From Gnetum montanum (Eukaryota > Streptophyta > Gnetopsida > Gnetales > Gnetaceae), in NCBI GenBank assembly GCA_015680685.1, contig MNCI01020673.1, positions 855,908-919,907 of the forward strand: 64,000 nucleotides of DNA, written 5' to 3'. Below the pieces are notes generated by a model that saw nothing but the letters and a program-made list of their open reading frames with translations, made no database searches and was not told the DNA's origin. The translations under genes were made by a program, and so were the position numbers. Positions within the stretch are counted from its first letter, which is position 1, and every line of letters begins with the position of its first letter. Below, in pieces: positions 33,729 to 45,181 of this stretch.

Positions 33729-36125
33729 ATGTCTTCTTCTTCTTCTCACAAGAGTAATACACCACCTAGGGATAATACAAGAAACAGTCGGCAATCAAAA
33801 ACACATAATCACAATCTGCCAATTCCTCAACAATACCGAGTGGTATATACTCATCCCGATGAGTAGATACCGGACTTTACTTTTATCCTCCATCAAGATG
33901 AATAGCTGCGATGGAGAGACTTGCAAGGTAACATCGTGTTACCCCCAGATCGATCAATCCCAAACATACTCCTCCGTGCCTTGGCACAGATTGGCGTGAC
34001 ACAGCTTTACACTGAATACGTTGTGGAAGACTTTGATACAAGGGATTATCATCCCACAGTAGCACAATGTATTAGGGACTCAAGGTAAGAGAGCCAACAT
34101 ACACTGTTAAAGGGAAAATGGATCCTGCACATCCTAAGTGAAATAGGAGATGATGAACCCATTATAATGGGTTCTCTATCAAATGATGTTCCCCCTCCTA
34201 ATGATGGTGAGGAGGTGGGGTATCAGAACCTACGATCCATGATACACAACCCTGGTTCTAATCCCTGTGAATACCAACTGTTCACAGAGGGAACAACAAT
34301 ACATGAAAAGGATAGGCACTTTGATCATCATCACGATGGGGGCCATAGTAGCTGAAGAGAAGGTAAGAAGCATCATCATGGCGATGGTTCTTCTTCTTCT
34401 TCTCTTTCATCACATCACTCACCCTCTCCTTCCACATTTGGGTGCAGCCACCAAGAGCATAATGGTGAGGATAAAGGTAGGCAAAATGAGAGACCTCGAT
34501 GAGAGAGTCAAGAGAGAGGACAAGGGCATGAACGAACGGAAAGTAGGGAACAATGTAGACATCATAGACGTCATGAAAGAGATGATCATGATGAGCCCCT
34601 ACTTGCAACCTGAAGTATGCTTGATAAAACGAAGGCTGTAAGAATTCCAACAAGGCATTTAAAAGATAGTCAGATCAAACGTTTCGACATGAACAATATC
34701 CCACGCTTTGAGGGGGGATACAACGTAGATCCGCAAAATCATTTACAGGCATTCCATGATGCCTACGCCTTGCAAAACATAGAAAACGAGTGGTAGAAAC
34801 TTAAGTTGTTTCCCAGGACACTCATTCAGGAAGCAGAGAGTTGGTACCGGTTCTTAGAACCGGAAACCATTAGGAGGTGGAGTACGATGTTAGAACTCTT
34901 CAATGATAAGTATCAAACGTACTCCAGAGTGTCCAATTTACGTAAGTAGATCCAAGGATGGAAGCAAGGTATTCATGAACCCTTGGATGCTACCATGGAC
35001 CACTACTACGCATTGTTACATCATTGCCTAGGCCATGGTTATGCACAATGGGATCAACTCCACCACATCGTAGATGGGCTAAGGTATAAAACTAGGAGAA
35101 CCCTTGGGACTTATGCCCANNNNNNNNNNNNNNNNNNNNNNNNNNNNNNNNNNNNNNNNNNNNNNNNNNNNNNNNNNNNNNNNNNNNNNNNNNNNNNNNN
35201 NNNNNNNNNNNNNNNNNNNNNNNNNNNNNNNNNNNNNNNNNNNNNNNNNNNNNNNNNNNNNNNNNNNNNNNNNNNNNNNNNNNNNNNNNNNNNNNNNNNN
35301 NNNNNNNNNNNNNNNNNNNNNNNNNNNNNNNNNNNNNNNNNNNNNNNNNNNNNNNNNNNNNNNNNNNNNNNNNNNNNNNNNNNNNNNNNNNNNNNNNNNN
35401 NNNNNNNNNNNNNNNNNNNNNNNNNNNNNNNNNNNNNNNNNNNNNNNNNNNNNNNNNNNNNNNNNNNNNNNNNNNNNNNNNNNNNNNNNNNNNNNNNNNN
35501 NNNNNNNNNNNNNNNNNNNNNNNNNNNNNNNNNNNNNNNNNNNNNNNNNNNNNNNNNNNNNNNNNNNNNNNNNNNNNNNNNNNNNNNNNNNNNNNNNNNN
35601 NNNNNNNNNNNNNNNNNNNNNNNNNNNNNNNNNNNNNNNNNNNNNNNNNNNNNNNNNNNNNNNNNNNNNNNNNNNNNNNNNNNNNNNNNNNNNNNNNNNN
35701 NNNNNNNNNNNNNNNNNNNNNNNNNNNNNNNNNNNNNNNNNNNNNNNNNNNNNNNNNNNNNNNNNNNNNNNNNNNNNNNNNNNNNNNNNNNNNNNNNNNN
35801 NNNNNNNNNNNNNCACATTCATTCCATCCTCCAAATCCATCTGCACATCTTCCACATGTAGTTCCCATACAACCTGCTCCAACAATGCAAGGGGAAATCC
35901 CCACTCAACCGCAGCAACGTAACGGTGTGAGAGCTATAAACATTCAACCCGCTGCTGGTTTTGACAACGGTAAAAAGAGAAGACCTTTCTTCAAAACCAA
36001 AAGTCCAGACAAGCTCTCACAACAACAAGCGGTTGAGTCCACAACCACTCCTCCAACAAACAAAACTTCAAAGCACCCTTCAGTCCAACAACAGAGATGT
36101 ACGCATATGGTTATGTTAACACATA
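33729..36125 (+). pseudogene. gag polyprotein of copy 1 (broken, with N gap)
   Basis: The start is an ATG at 33729 (MSSSSSHKSN). It is followed by VVYTHPDE, FTFILHQDE and LRWRDLQGNIVLPPD blocks (33840-33945), then LLRALAQIGVTQLYTEYV, a His/Ser-rich part (34290-34640) and the retrotransposon-gag core at about 34680-35115 (NIPRFEGGYN, FHDAYALQN, ESWYRFLEPE and HHCLGHGYAQW blocks). The gap 35120-35813 removes part of it. A basic tail, GKKRRPFFKTK, lies near 35970-36005. Gln-to-stop changes occur near 33864, 33902, 34795 and 34949. Confidence 0.82.
35120..35813. other. assembly gap (694 N) in the gag of copy 1
   Basis: A run of N. By comparison with copy 2 the missing part is the end of the gag core and the Pro/Gln-rich region. 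Apparent long reading frames across it are artefacts. Confidence 0.99.
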
Positions 36126-36179
36126 CCGTAACCGACTAGATCAAGTTAGGCCACCTTCCCAGGAAACTATCTAACCCTG

Positions 36180-36590
36180 GGAGTCCCTTAATCTATCTCC
36201 AAGTCTTCGGGAATGAACCACATAAGGCTCTTCTTGAATCAGGTTCCGGAGTCAACTTAATCTCATGAGAAATGTATCAAGCTTGGAACCTACCCCAACT
36301 TAAGAAGAGCAACATCCAACTAGAGCTGGCTGACCAGTCCATCACCATTCCTTTTGGGATTGATGGAGGAAATCATTACCACTGTGTGTGGGTGGTCATA
36401 CCCAGCCGATTTCCTGGTGATTGAAGTTAACAACAATGAAGGGGACTTCCCAATTATAATGGGAAGGCCATGGCTGAGTACAGTAGATGCATACCTAGGG
36501 ATCTACGATCTTTCCTTAGAGATATCTAAGGTAAATATTTATGGAAAGATTGAGAAGAAGAAAGTTCCGTGCATCACATACAGTGACTGA
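36180..36590 (+). pseudogene. aspartic protease of copy 1 (active site Asp changed)
   Basis: The active-site segment reads LLESGSGVNLIS at about 36230-36267, so the catalytic Asp of DSG is Glu here. A stop follows, then EMYQAWNLP, ITTVCGWSYPADFLVI (36370-36424) and FPIIMGRPWLSTVDAYLGI (36445-36510). These last blocks are the best preserved of all copies. Confidence 0.82.
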
Positions 36591-36910
36591 GAGGGTGATG
36601 ACATGGAAAAATATTTAGCATCTCTTCCATGTAATCAGTGTGCCTAGGAAACACAAATTCAAAGGTGCCTGTATATAGCAACCACACAAGTAGTGGACAC
36701 CCCGTGGTTGACAGCTAAACAAAAGAGCAACCCAATATGCATGGAACGAACTAAGAAAACAACTCATATTAACAATGAAGGCATAGACACATTGGAATAT
36801 GAGCATCGCCAACTTCCACCCCTTATTCTAAGAACATCGATTGGGAGAAGTTGGACACTTTTGAAAAATTCAAATAGGCATTCATTATTTCGGATCTCTC
36901 CCTTTCCATT
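36591..36910 (+). other. post-protease linker and pol-deletion junction of copy 1
   Basis: The linker runs through LEYEHRQLPPL (about 36795-36825) and GRSWTLL (36843-36863). Instead of entering RT it continues directly into the block that in copy 2 follows integrase (ATTTCGGATCTCTCC at 36886, then the CATGGGGGAGATGGCC motif). Copy 2 has about 2.86 kb here (roughly 11042-13905). Copy 3 shows the same join at 21795-21850. Confidence 0.85.
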
Positions 36911-38992
36911 CATTCATGGGGGAGATGGCCACCTATGCTAATCATTTGGGGCCCTAAGTTCCTTTTAGTTTTTTTTTTACACATTTTTGTTTTACACGTT
37001 TTTGTTTTCCACGTTTTTGTTTTACACATTTTTGTTTTCCACATTTTTGTTTTCCATATTTTTGTTTTACATAGTTTTTTTTTACACATTTTTGTCTTAC
37101 ACTTTTTTGTTTTACATGTTTTTTTCTTACACATTTTTGTTTTACAAATTTCTTTAACTTTTCTTGTTTTTGTTTTACAAATTTCTTTAACTTTTCTCAT
37201 TTTTGTTTTTCAACATTGTTATACTTTTCAATTTTTTGTGTGTGTTTGTATGTGTGTTCTCCACCTTGTAACTTTGTCACCAATAAGTGTTCTTCATGAT
37301 GGTATGAACTATTTTCATATTGATTGCCAATGTTTTTTTTTTACCTTTAAGTCATGATGTTGATACTAAGGTATGTTTCTTTTGAGTTCACTTCATCCAT
37401 CCATCCACCAGTTTCTATGGTCTCTCTCAGTTTGGAAATGTACAGTCTCTTTCTAAATAAGAACTTTAATGAATCGGTGACTGGGCATTTCTCAAACTAA
37501 GGAAGGACTTAAGGATTGAAAAGGGTGTGACTTCAAGGGAACTTGATGCATTTTTGTTGGCTGTTCTCTTGGGTGTTTAGATGTTTTCTTCTTGAGTTTT
37601 CTTGCCGCTTCGACATTACCCAATTATTGGGAAGCTGAGTCAATAAAAATAAAAAGTCTTTGCATGGTGTGGTTCTCATGCATAAAAACACAAAACACAA
37701 AAAAAAAGTGAGAATTCAAAGCACACCCCTTAGAAAAAATAATCCTTTGGGCTACAAGCACTGGTTATGGAACTCAAAATAAAAATGTTCCCTCTAACTA
37801 AGGCCCTTCTCGCTTCCCATTCTCTCCTCCTTTGTTTCATCAGAATGGTGGTGACTCTTGGGTGAAGGCATTCTTGTTACTTCAAGAGGATGGATTAGCT
37901 GAATGCATTGATGCGAAGTCATTGGATGTGGTTGGTTTGAGGCCGGAGTTGGAATGAGATTTGCTAAGTCACATTAATCATAAATCACACAAGGGGCTGT
38001 GCACCGCCTTGTTCTTGAAACTCCATTCCATTATATTCTCTCCATCCTTCTCTCCATTATTCACCTCATTGTTGGTTGTATCATTAGTGTATATTTTGGT
38101 TGATGCATTATTTTCTTTTTGGTAAATTCTTGCGATTAAGACTTTAACTCTTGTTCCAAATGACATTCCCAGAGCCTACGGACTCTTTGAATGTGGGTTT
38201 GTCAGGGCATTAAGGGCATGAGCCTACTTTGGGGATGACCCACTCACATTCCTATTTGGTGCACTAGTTAACTTCTTTTTCCTAACATTTTTGCAATCTA
38301 TTTTATTTTGTTCATTTCCATCTTGACATCCATTTCATCGATTTCATAATTGTCCCTTTTTATCTATCTTTCTTATTCCTTTTCTTTCTCCATTCTAACA
38401 CTACCGGAGGTTCGCGATTAGTCATGGGAATACGGGGCCTAATTTTTTTGATTTTCTCCTAGCCTTGATTTTTTCAATTTTTTCCTAACCCCTACACCTT
38501 CGGTAGTCACCATTAATACATCTCCAGATCTGCAATCAGCCATACCACAACCTAGCTAATGGACTTACACTGAAGCAAGGTATTAATTACATGATGATTC
38601 ATTTACCCTTGCTAATATAAGATTGTGTTGTGTGTGCAGATGGCAATTATACAACAATAGATTGACTTTGGAAGGAACACTTGAAATGGAGCAGCGCTGA
38701 AGTAGCTATGCAAGGAGCAAGACCAATGGTGTGGTTACCGATGGAAAATGAAAGGCGCAATCTTGGCGTTGGTAGTAGTGACACTTCTTTCTCTTTCTCT
38801 TTCTCTCAAGCTACCAAATGAGGCCTGATGTCAATGTAATAAGGCGTTCACTCTTGTTGTCATGAACACCAGTTTTGTCAAGTCTTGTAATGATGATCTG
38901 TTCACAAGTCATCCCGTTAGTTTCATTTTGAGTCAATAATCCCATACCTTCCTGATATTATTGTAAGGAAATTAAGGATGAGTTTTTATTTA
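36911..38992 (+). other. 3' region of copy 1
   Basis: A non-coding region collinear with the 3' regions of copies 2, 3 and 4. It includes a T-rich tandem (36968-37215), the motif GTCATGGG near 38421, and TTAGTCATAGGGGTA before the LTR. No gene is supported. Confidence 0.75.
36968..37215 (+). repeat. T-rich tandem repeat, unit about 17-20 bases
   Basis: The unit TTTTTGTTTTACACA/TTTTTGTTTTCCACA recurs about a dozen times. The antisense Lys-rich reading frame (KTKMCKTKTWK) is a product of the repeat and not a gene. Shorter, decayed versions occupy the same place in copies 2 (10850-10970) and 3 (21590-21735). Confidence 0.85.
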
Positions 38993-39004
38993 GTCATAGG
39001 GGTA
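38992..39004 (+). other. polypurine tract of copy 1
   Basis: GTCATAGGGGTA lies directly before the 3' LTR start TGATGGGATG. Confidence 0.8.
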
Positions 39005-39817
39005 TGATGGGATGTGATATTACAGCTGTCACGATATTGCATCGTCCACCGTGATATCGTGTATGCAATATCGCGGTGTGTTGTCATATCTATAAATAAG
39101 AGGTGGCTCTCCCTTATTTCATCATCCTAGGCTAGATAATAGGGAAACTCTAGTAGATTGATCACTCCAGAGATAAAATATGTTCCATGTGCCCACAGTA
39201 GGAGTTCTAAAGTGAACAGATCTTTATTCGAGAAAACATTGTACCTGAACACAAGTTTGTGTACGGCAATAAAGGCGAGCTTCTTGGATAAACCTTGCAG
39301 TGCATGGAATAGGCTAATTAGGATTTTATTTATTGTTATTTATTATTCATTATTTACATTCTTTATTAGTTATTAAATCTTTCTCAACCCTTCTCTCCTA
39401 GTCAAGTGCCTTAGTACGACTGCTTCAAGCATGTGCGTTATGCATGGTGATCCTAGCAATGACTAGCATTTGGTAACTACGATTGCATTTGTTTAGGGTG
39501 TGTACGGTAAGTGGGAATGGATGCTGAAGCTAGGTTAATTTAGACTTAGTTTGTTAGTTAGAGTTAGTCAATTAGTCTCTCAACCCTTCACCTTGATAGC
39601 ATAGGAGATAAAACATAAAAAGATATAAAAATCATATACCTCAGACTTACTTAACCATACACCATGAAAAATACAAGTAAGTCTGGGAAGACAACGAATA
39701 ATTAACCTTAAGTGTTCCATGAGGCGTGTAGGCACTTAGTCTGCGGAGTTTGACCGGATCATGCGTGTTACGCTCGTATTCGTATGGTTGAGTGTAGGGG
39801 TACCTCGAGACTCATCA
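39005..39817 (+). repeat. 3' LTR of copy 1
   Basis: TGATGGGATGTG..., with fewer GATATCGC dyads than the 5' LTR, TATAAATA at 39091-39098, and the end GACTCATCA. It is otherwise very close to 32729-33586. Confidence 0.95.
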
Positions 39818-39822
39818 ATTGC

Positions 39823-40765
39823 CCAAGATAGAAGAATTTTTCCTAGAAAAAAGAAATTTCTACTAGTGTTCCAATGATAATTTGTACAACCTACCCAATC
39901 TACATCATAATACCTAACAAGATCAAGTGAGGAGTCCTTTGGATACCAAAGTCCCTAGTTAGTAGTACCTTTTAGATAATGAAAAATACATTTAATAACT
40001 TTTAAATGATACTCTTTGGGATTTCCATAATATCTAGCATAAATTCCTATACTTAAGGGTATATTTGGCCTACTAGTAGTTAAAAAGAGTATGCTACCTA
40101 TCATACCTCTATAGATGTTGAGATCAATAGGCTTTCCTTGATCATCTTTGATGAGCTTAAAATTGTTTGCCATAGGTGTAGTTTTTGCCTTCACATCTGC
40201 CAAGTTAAATTTGAGAAGTAGATATTTGATATAATTAGTTTGATAGATGAAGGTTCTATCTTTTTTCTAATTAATTTAGAATCCAAGAAAATTTTTGGGC
40301 TCTTCCATCATACTCATTTCGAACTTTGATTACATAAGATCTAAGAATTTCTTGCATAAAACATCATTGGTAGCTTTGAAAATAATGTCATCAACATAAA
40401 TTTGTATAATAAATAAATCATTACGTTCATACTTGAGAAATAAAGTAACATCATCCCTATTTCTTTCAAAACCATTAGATATAAGGTGCTAAGAGAGTCT
40501 TTCATACCAAGCTCTAGGAGCTTGTTTGAGCCCATAGAGAGCCTTATTAAGTCTAAAAACATGATTGGTATTAATAGGTTCTAAAAATCCTTTAGGTTGT
40601 TCAACATATACTTATTCTTAGATTGTTCCATTTAGAAAGGCACTCTTCACATCCATTTGATATAGCTTGATGTTCTTAATGCTTGCATAGGCCAAAAGAA
40701 GTTTGATAGATTAGTGTTTGGCAACAAGAGAAAATGTCTCATCAAAATCAATTTCTTCTTGCTAA
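39823..40765 (-). pseudogene. copia reverse transcriptase and start of RNase H
   Basis: In element sense from the right: the RT catalytic box IYVDDIIF at about 40383-40400 with both Asp residues kept; then FLDLM, a stop, and a MADVKAKTTPMANNFKL region (40145-40203) with YRGMIGSILFLTTSRPNI and LKVIKCIFHYLKGT. The RNase H start FLGKILLSWA (39818-39850) is cut at the copy 1 insertion. Stops are present near 40325 and 40270. The YVDD box and order are typical of Ty1/copia. Confidence 0.88.
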
Positions 40766-42075
40766 TTATATAACCTTTGGTGACCAATCTTGCTTTGTTT
40801 TTAATGATGTTATCATTTTTATCCATTTTGTTCCTAAAAATCCATTTTGTGCTATGATTGGTTTATGATTGGGTTTAGGAATTAATTCCCACACATCATT
40901 CATGGTGAATTGACTTAGTTCATCTTGCATAATTGAAATCCACCCTTCTTCTCCTTTTGCTTCTTTAAAAAATTTTGGTTCTAATTGTGAAAGATATGTA
41001 ACATAGGCACACATTTCCATAGTTTGGCTCCTAGTATGGATCCCATATTTTACTTCTCCAATTATATCAGTGAGAGAGTATGATCTACTAAGTTTAGGCA
41101 TTTTGGCTTGAAATGAAGATATCTCCTTAAGTTCAATTTCTATTTTAGAATTTTTATCAATTTGAATTTGGGAGGTGCTAGATAAATTTTGGATAGGAAC
41201 TTCTTTATCATTACATTGTGGAGAAATATTATTACTATAAACAATGTTGACATTTATAGTTTCTTTGATAACATTAGTTCTCTTGTTGAAGACTCTATAT
41301 GCCTTACTAACGAAAGAATATCCTATGAAAATTCCCTCACTGGTTTTGAGATAAAATTTTCTCAAGGCATCTTTATCATTAAGAGTGTAGCATTTTGAAC
41401 TAAAAACATGAAAATAACCAATAGATGGTTTTCTACTAGTCCATAATTCATAAGGGGTTTTAGTAGTGAATATTCTTACTAGCACTTTGTTGAAGACATA
41501 ACATGCAGTATTAGTTGCTTCGACCCAAAAATGGTAAGGAAGATTTTTATCATTCAATATAGTTCTTCCCATTTTGTTCAAGATCCTGTTCTACCTTTCT
41601 ACTACACCATTTTTTTAGAAGTTCTTGCAATAGAAAATTGATGAAGAATGTCATTCATCTGAAAATATTGTTCAAACTTAGCATTTTTGAATTCTCCTTG
41701 ATTATTATTCCTGTTGACTTTAACACCATAATATGTTTCTTGTTGTATCTACTTACAAATTCTTATAAAATGATCAAATAATTCATATTTGTGATATAAA
41801 AAAGAAACCTAAGTAAAGCAAGAGAAGTCATCAACAATAGTTAGAAAGTATCTTTTCTTTCCCAAACTAAGAGTTTGAGAAGGACCAACGAAATCCATGT
41901 GAAGTAAATCTAAGGGATGAGAGGTAGATATGCAATTTTTCTTACAAAATCTCACTCTTGTTTGATTTTTCTTTTGGTAAGATTTATAGGTATTTAGGTT
42001 GAGATCTTTGAGTTTAGGTAATCCTCAAACCATTCCTTTTGACACTAGGGTTTGAAGAATTTCTTTATTTATGTG
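40766..42075 (-). pseudogene. copia integrase and N-terminal RT
   Basis: The largest open stretch (40766-41581) gives the integrase C-terminus, PYHFWVEATNTACYVFNKVL, followed by the GIFIGYS and YRVFNKRT blocks and the acidic linker to RT (DELSQFTMNDVWELIPKP). Upstream, with stops, are the core blocks LLHMDFVGPSQTLS (about 41870-41910, catalytic Asp) and TIVDDFS, plus an LGHINKEIL remnant of the HHCC part near 42055-42080. Integrase upstream of RT is diagnostic of Ty1/copia. Confidence 0.85.
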
Positions 42076-42259
42076 GCCTAATTTTCTATGCCATAAACAA
42101 GCATCATTTGTATTGCTAATCAAGAAATTAGATTCAAGGTTAGGATTATCTCCAAATATAGTAGTATAAACATTTTCGTTTCTAATTCCTTTGATAATAA
42201 ATTTTCAAGAGGTCAAATCATTTATTTTGTAAATTTCTTTTAAAAAGTAACTCAAAATT

Positions 42260-42500
42260 TTAATCACAAAGTTGACTAATACTAAGAAGATTATGCTTTA
42301 GTCCTTTAATAAGGAAAACTAAATTTACTATAGGTTGACCCTTACCTTTCCCTCTGATAGTACTAATACCTTTTATTGAAGCTTCCATGTCATCTCCAAT
42401 GGTGATGGTTCCATAGCCTTATATTGCAAAGTGTATGAATTAAGATTTATCTCCCACCATATGTCTTGAAAAACCATTGTCAATATATCATGTTCTTGTT
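42260..42500 (-). pseudogene. copia protease remnant
   Basis: In element sense a GFSRHMVGDKS segment near 42445-42490 marks the aspartic protease, where relatives have DSGCSRHMTG. The Asp-Ser-Gly is no longer readable. It continues to LKHNLLSISQLCD near 42275-42310, a standard copia protease-to-integrase block. Confidence 0.7.
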
Positions 42501-42589
42501 CTAATAGCGTAGAGAGCAACTTGAGTCATCATATTCTATTTAGAGTTCTCTTTTTGCCTTCAAATTTTCTTTCCTAACAAGGCACCTTT

Positions 42590-43420
42590 TCTAGCCTATT
42601 TTGAAAAAGACCAAGCATAATGTTTCATCCGTAGATAACAACACACTTGAACATGTCCAAATTTTCTACAATAAAAATAATATGAGGTCTTAAATCTCAT
42701 TATACTATCAAACTTGAGAGGATACTTCTTTGAATAACCTAATGAAGATGCGTTGATGTGCAAATTATTTTGGTCTTGATCTTCTTTTAGCATTTCCTAT
42801 GAAATTTTTTTATTAGTTTTCTTAATAAAATTTTTTAGCTTTTGAATCTCAGCCATTAGATATGAGTTTTCTTTCTTAAGACATAAACATTCAAAATTTA
42901 GAGTTGTAATCTTTATGTCCTTGTCATGCAAGATTCTTTTCATTTTAAAGCATAAATTTTGAAAGGAAATAACTTTGTTACAAAGTAGCTCATACCTTTC
43001 TTCTAAGGAGATTTCATCTTCCTCATCTAAATGATGAAATCCTTGATCCACAATGGATTATTGGTTTGTCAAGACAAGACATAGATAATGAGAATCTTTG
43101 GATGCATACATTAGACTTCTTTTCCTGTCTAAGTTGATATCAATGTTGCTAGTCCTTATTTCTTTACTTGATTTTTTTCATGTGACCTACCTTTACAAAC
43201 TCTTTTGGAGGCCATTTCAAACATTGTGTAGAGGAATAAGTATAATGCTTACCTTTACCTTTGTAGCAAAAGTGTTCAATGTAGCTTTTTAAAATAAATT
43301 TGATGAAGCATATCACTCTAGTTCTCCAATTTGAAGAGTTGAATCCATCAACTACTGGTGATCTAATGATAGTTGTCCCTTCCATGTTCACTTTGGAGAT
43401 TTTGAAACTATCACTTGAGT
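42590..43420 (-). pseudogene. copia gag remnant
   Basis: In element sense: start MNMEGTTIIRSPVVDGFNSSNW (about 43330-43391); a middle part with a coiled coil (42797-43051, EERYELLCNKVISF and KIQKLKNFIKK-type heptads); and a degraded zinc-knuckle region with CRKFGHVQV (about 42640-42690), where the CCHC spacing is partly lost. Much of the usual gag core between 43050 and 43160 seems deleted, as the coding region is short. Confidence 0.75.
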
Positions 43421-43421
43421 G

Positions 43422-43441
43422 TACTAGGCTTTAATACTACT
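43422..43441 (-). other. primer binding site of the copia element (tRNA-iMet type, decayed)
   Basis: In element sense AGTAGTATTAAAGCCTAG follows the 5' LTR. The canonical plant site is TGGTATCAGAGC, and the middle TAxTAxxAxAGC pattern is kept. Confidence 0.6.
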
Positions 43442-44542
43442 TGTGGATTGAGAACATAGAAGGAGGATTGAATAAGTTCCATAATTAAAATTATTGCAGC
43501 CACCAAAATCAATCATAATTTTTTACATGGTTCCCCAACTTGGTTGCATCCACACTCAGAGGGTAGAATTTGTGTACACCTCTGGACTTTCTTTCTTCAA
43601 AAATGTGGTTTGAAGGGCACCACAACCTTTACAAGATTTTAGCTCTACTCTAGAGTGTTTCATTGCTATGAAACCACTCAAACTCACAAGGTCCTAATAA
43701 GCTCAAAATGTGCTTTAAAGGATTCCACAACCTTTACAAATATGAGCTCTACACTAGAGTGTTTTATCATTGCAAAATCACTTAACCTTGCAAGGTCCCA
43801 AAAAGCTCAACACATATGTCTTCATGCAAGAAGCACATCAACCCCACAAGAATACAAAGAAAGAAATAAAAAGATTGAGAAAGTGTAACTTGATTTATAG
43901 AGTCCTTGTAATGAGACTCAATACAACCAATACATACAAAAGATAATACAATGAAGGACAAATACAAAATCTCTTTGAGCAGGCTTAGATAGATTTTATA
44001 ATGAATAGTTCTTGTCCCTTTCCCAAGAATTCCACTTAGTCTTATACCCTTTAAGTTTTCAAAAACTCCTTGGAATTCATGCAATGAATATTAAACCACG
44101 AGTTTAGACATCTACTTCGAGGATGAGACATCTATTTGCAACTATCCATAATGCAGGAGAGACATCTACCTAAAAGTGGAGACAACCATAATGAGATGTC
44201 TACTCTCCAAGATAAATGTTTACTATTTTTGTGAGACATCTACTCTGCTTACATACTCTAAAATCTAGAGCATTCCTTTGGCATTTTTGTATCTTGATAG
44301 TTCTAGGAACATCTTCATTTGGCTTGTAGACTCCATTTCCATCCATGCTCTCATCTTGTCCACTTAGTCTTCATTTCAACATCTCAACATGGATCTTGTT
44401 CGAATTTAGCTCTTGTTCTAAAGTCTTGGATCTTCATTTAATTTCCTTGCTCATTATGATCTTGCAAGACTATAATCACACACACATACACATTCTACAT
44501 TCTTCATTTTCTCTAAGGTTTTGACCTACCAAAAGGTCAACA
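43442..44542 (-). repeat. 5' LTR of the copia element
   Basis: It begins TGTGGATTGAG and ends AAGGTCAACA (1,101 bp), matching 30963-32073. It contains the same 105-base blocks (43615-43810) and AGATGTCTAC/GAGACATCTAC motifs (44105-44240). Confidence 0.92.
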
Positions 44543-44547
44543 TAATA

Positions 44548-45181
44548 GTTGTATGACATCTTTATTTGAGTGGATTATTCTTGGACACAATTCATGAACA
44601 ACAACAAAGATCAAGATTTTTCTTCATCATTGTAGCATATCACATAAAATAGATTTCATATAATAGAAGATCACTTATATTTCCTAAATCATTTAATATT
44701 CAAATATTCATTAGTAAAGGTAGAATGTGTACAATTGGTTTGAAGCATAACATGTAACTATTTTGTAACCCAGTAACGACTTTGAGTGATCCACTCAATA
44801 GAATAGTTACTTGGTAATTCTACTAATAATTACATCATCCCAAGATGTGTACAAAAAACTAGGAATGGATACTTATCATCAATAGGCTATAATTGTTTCA
44901 TATTTTCATTGTACTTAGAGATAGAATTTACATTCATTTTCACTATGTTTATGCTTAGCACACTTAAGAGCCAATAACATCATTTAATCTTATACTTCAC
45001 TAAGAGTTAAACCATACATTTTGCACCTTGCTAACTCTAAGTGAGAAGATAATGATTATGAATTTCTTATGAACTCACTATTATACTTACATTGCCCATC
45101 CACGAATTAGTCTCCATATATTGTAAGTATAATAGTGAGTATAAATCATTAGTGAATGTTGAAATTCTCTATTTCTCATCA
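44548..45181 (+). repeat. 3' LTR of element D, right piece
   Basis: Continues from 30962 after removal of the copia element. It is collinear with 26790-27419 (shared ATTCATGA-CA..AATAAAGAT, CACTTGGTAAT, TAACTCTAAGTGAGAAGA and similar blocks). It ends TTTCTCATCA at 45181. Confidence 0.78.

Larger units (their letters stand above)
32729..39817 (+). mobile_element. family-A gypsy element, copy 1 (gag-pro only)
   Basis: A + strand element of 7,089 bp, including a 694-base N gap. LTRs are 32729-33586 and 39005-39817, with a tRNA-Asp primer site, gag, protease, a short post-protease linker, 3' region and polypurine tract. RT, RNase H and integrase are absent, with the same junction as copy 3 (about 36850-36910). 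Target duplications are GTTGC (32724-32728) and ATTGC (39818-39822). The two LTRs look the most similar of any pair here, fitting its innermost position. Confidence 0.93.
30963..44542 (-). mobile_element. Ty1/copia element, nested in D's LTR and itself interrupted
   Basis: A minus-strand copia element: 5' LTR 43442-44542, gag, protease, integrase, RT and RNase H in that order, polypurine tract, 3' LTR 30963-32073. Integrase before RT defines Ty1/copia. It is flanked by TAACA (30958-30962) and TAATA (44543-44547). Family-A copy 1 (32729-39817) sits within its RNase H gene; without that, the element is about 6.5 kb. All coding parts have stops. Confidence 0.93.

Noticed and set aside
34267-34653. 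Overlapping 120-codon frames on both strands
   Set aside because: Shadows of the His/Ser-rich low-complexity part of the gag in copy 1; the gag frame is the one conserved between copies.
35079-35922. Several long open frames of 235-292 codons
   Set aside because: They are almost entirely translated N and so are artefacts of the assembly gap 35120-35813.
36910-37200. Lys/Thr/Cys-rich minus-strand frame (KTKMCKTK repeats)
   Set aside because: It is the antisense of the T-rich 17-20 base tandem in the 3' region of copy 1. No homology or start context.
36935-37357. Phe/Val-rich 140-codon + strand frame that looks like membrane helices
   Set aside because: A product of the same T-rich tandem repeat; not conserved as a frame in copies 2 or 3.
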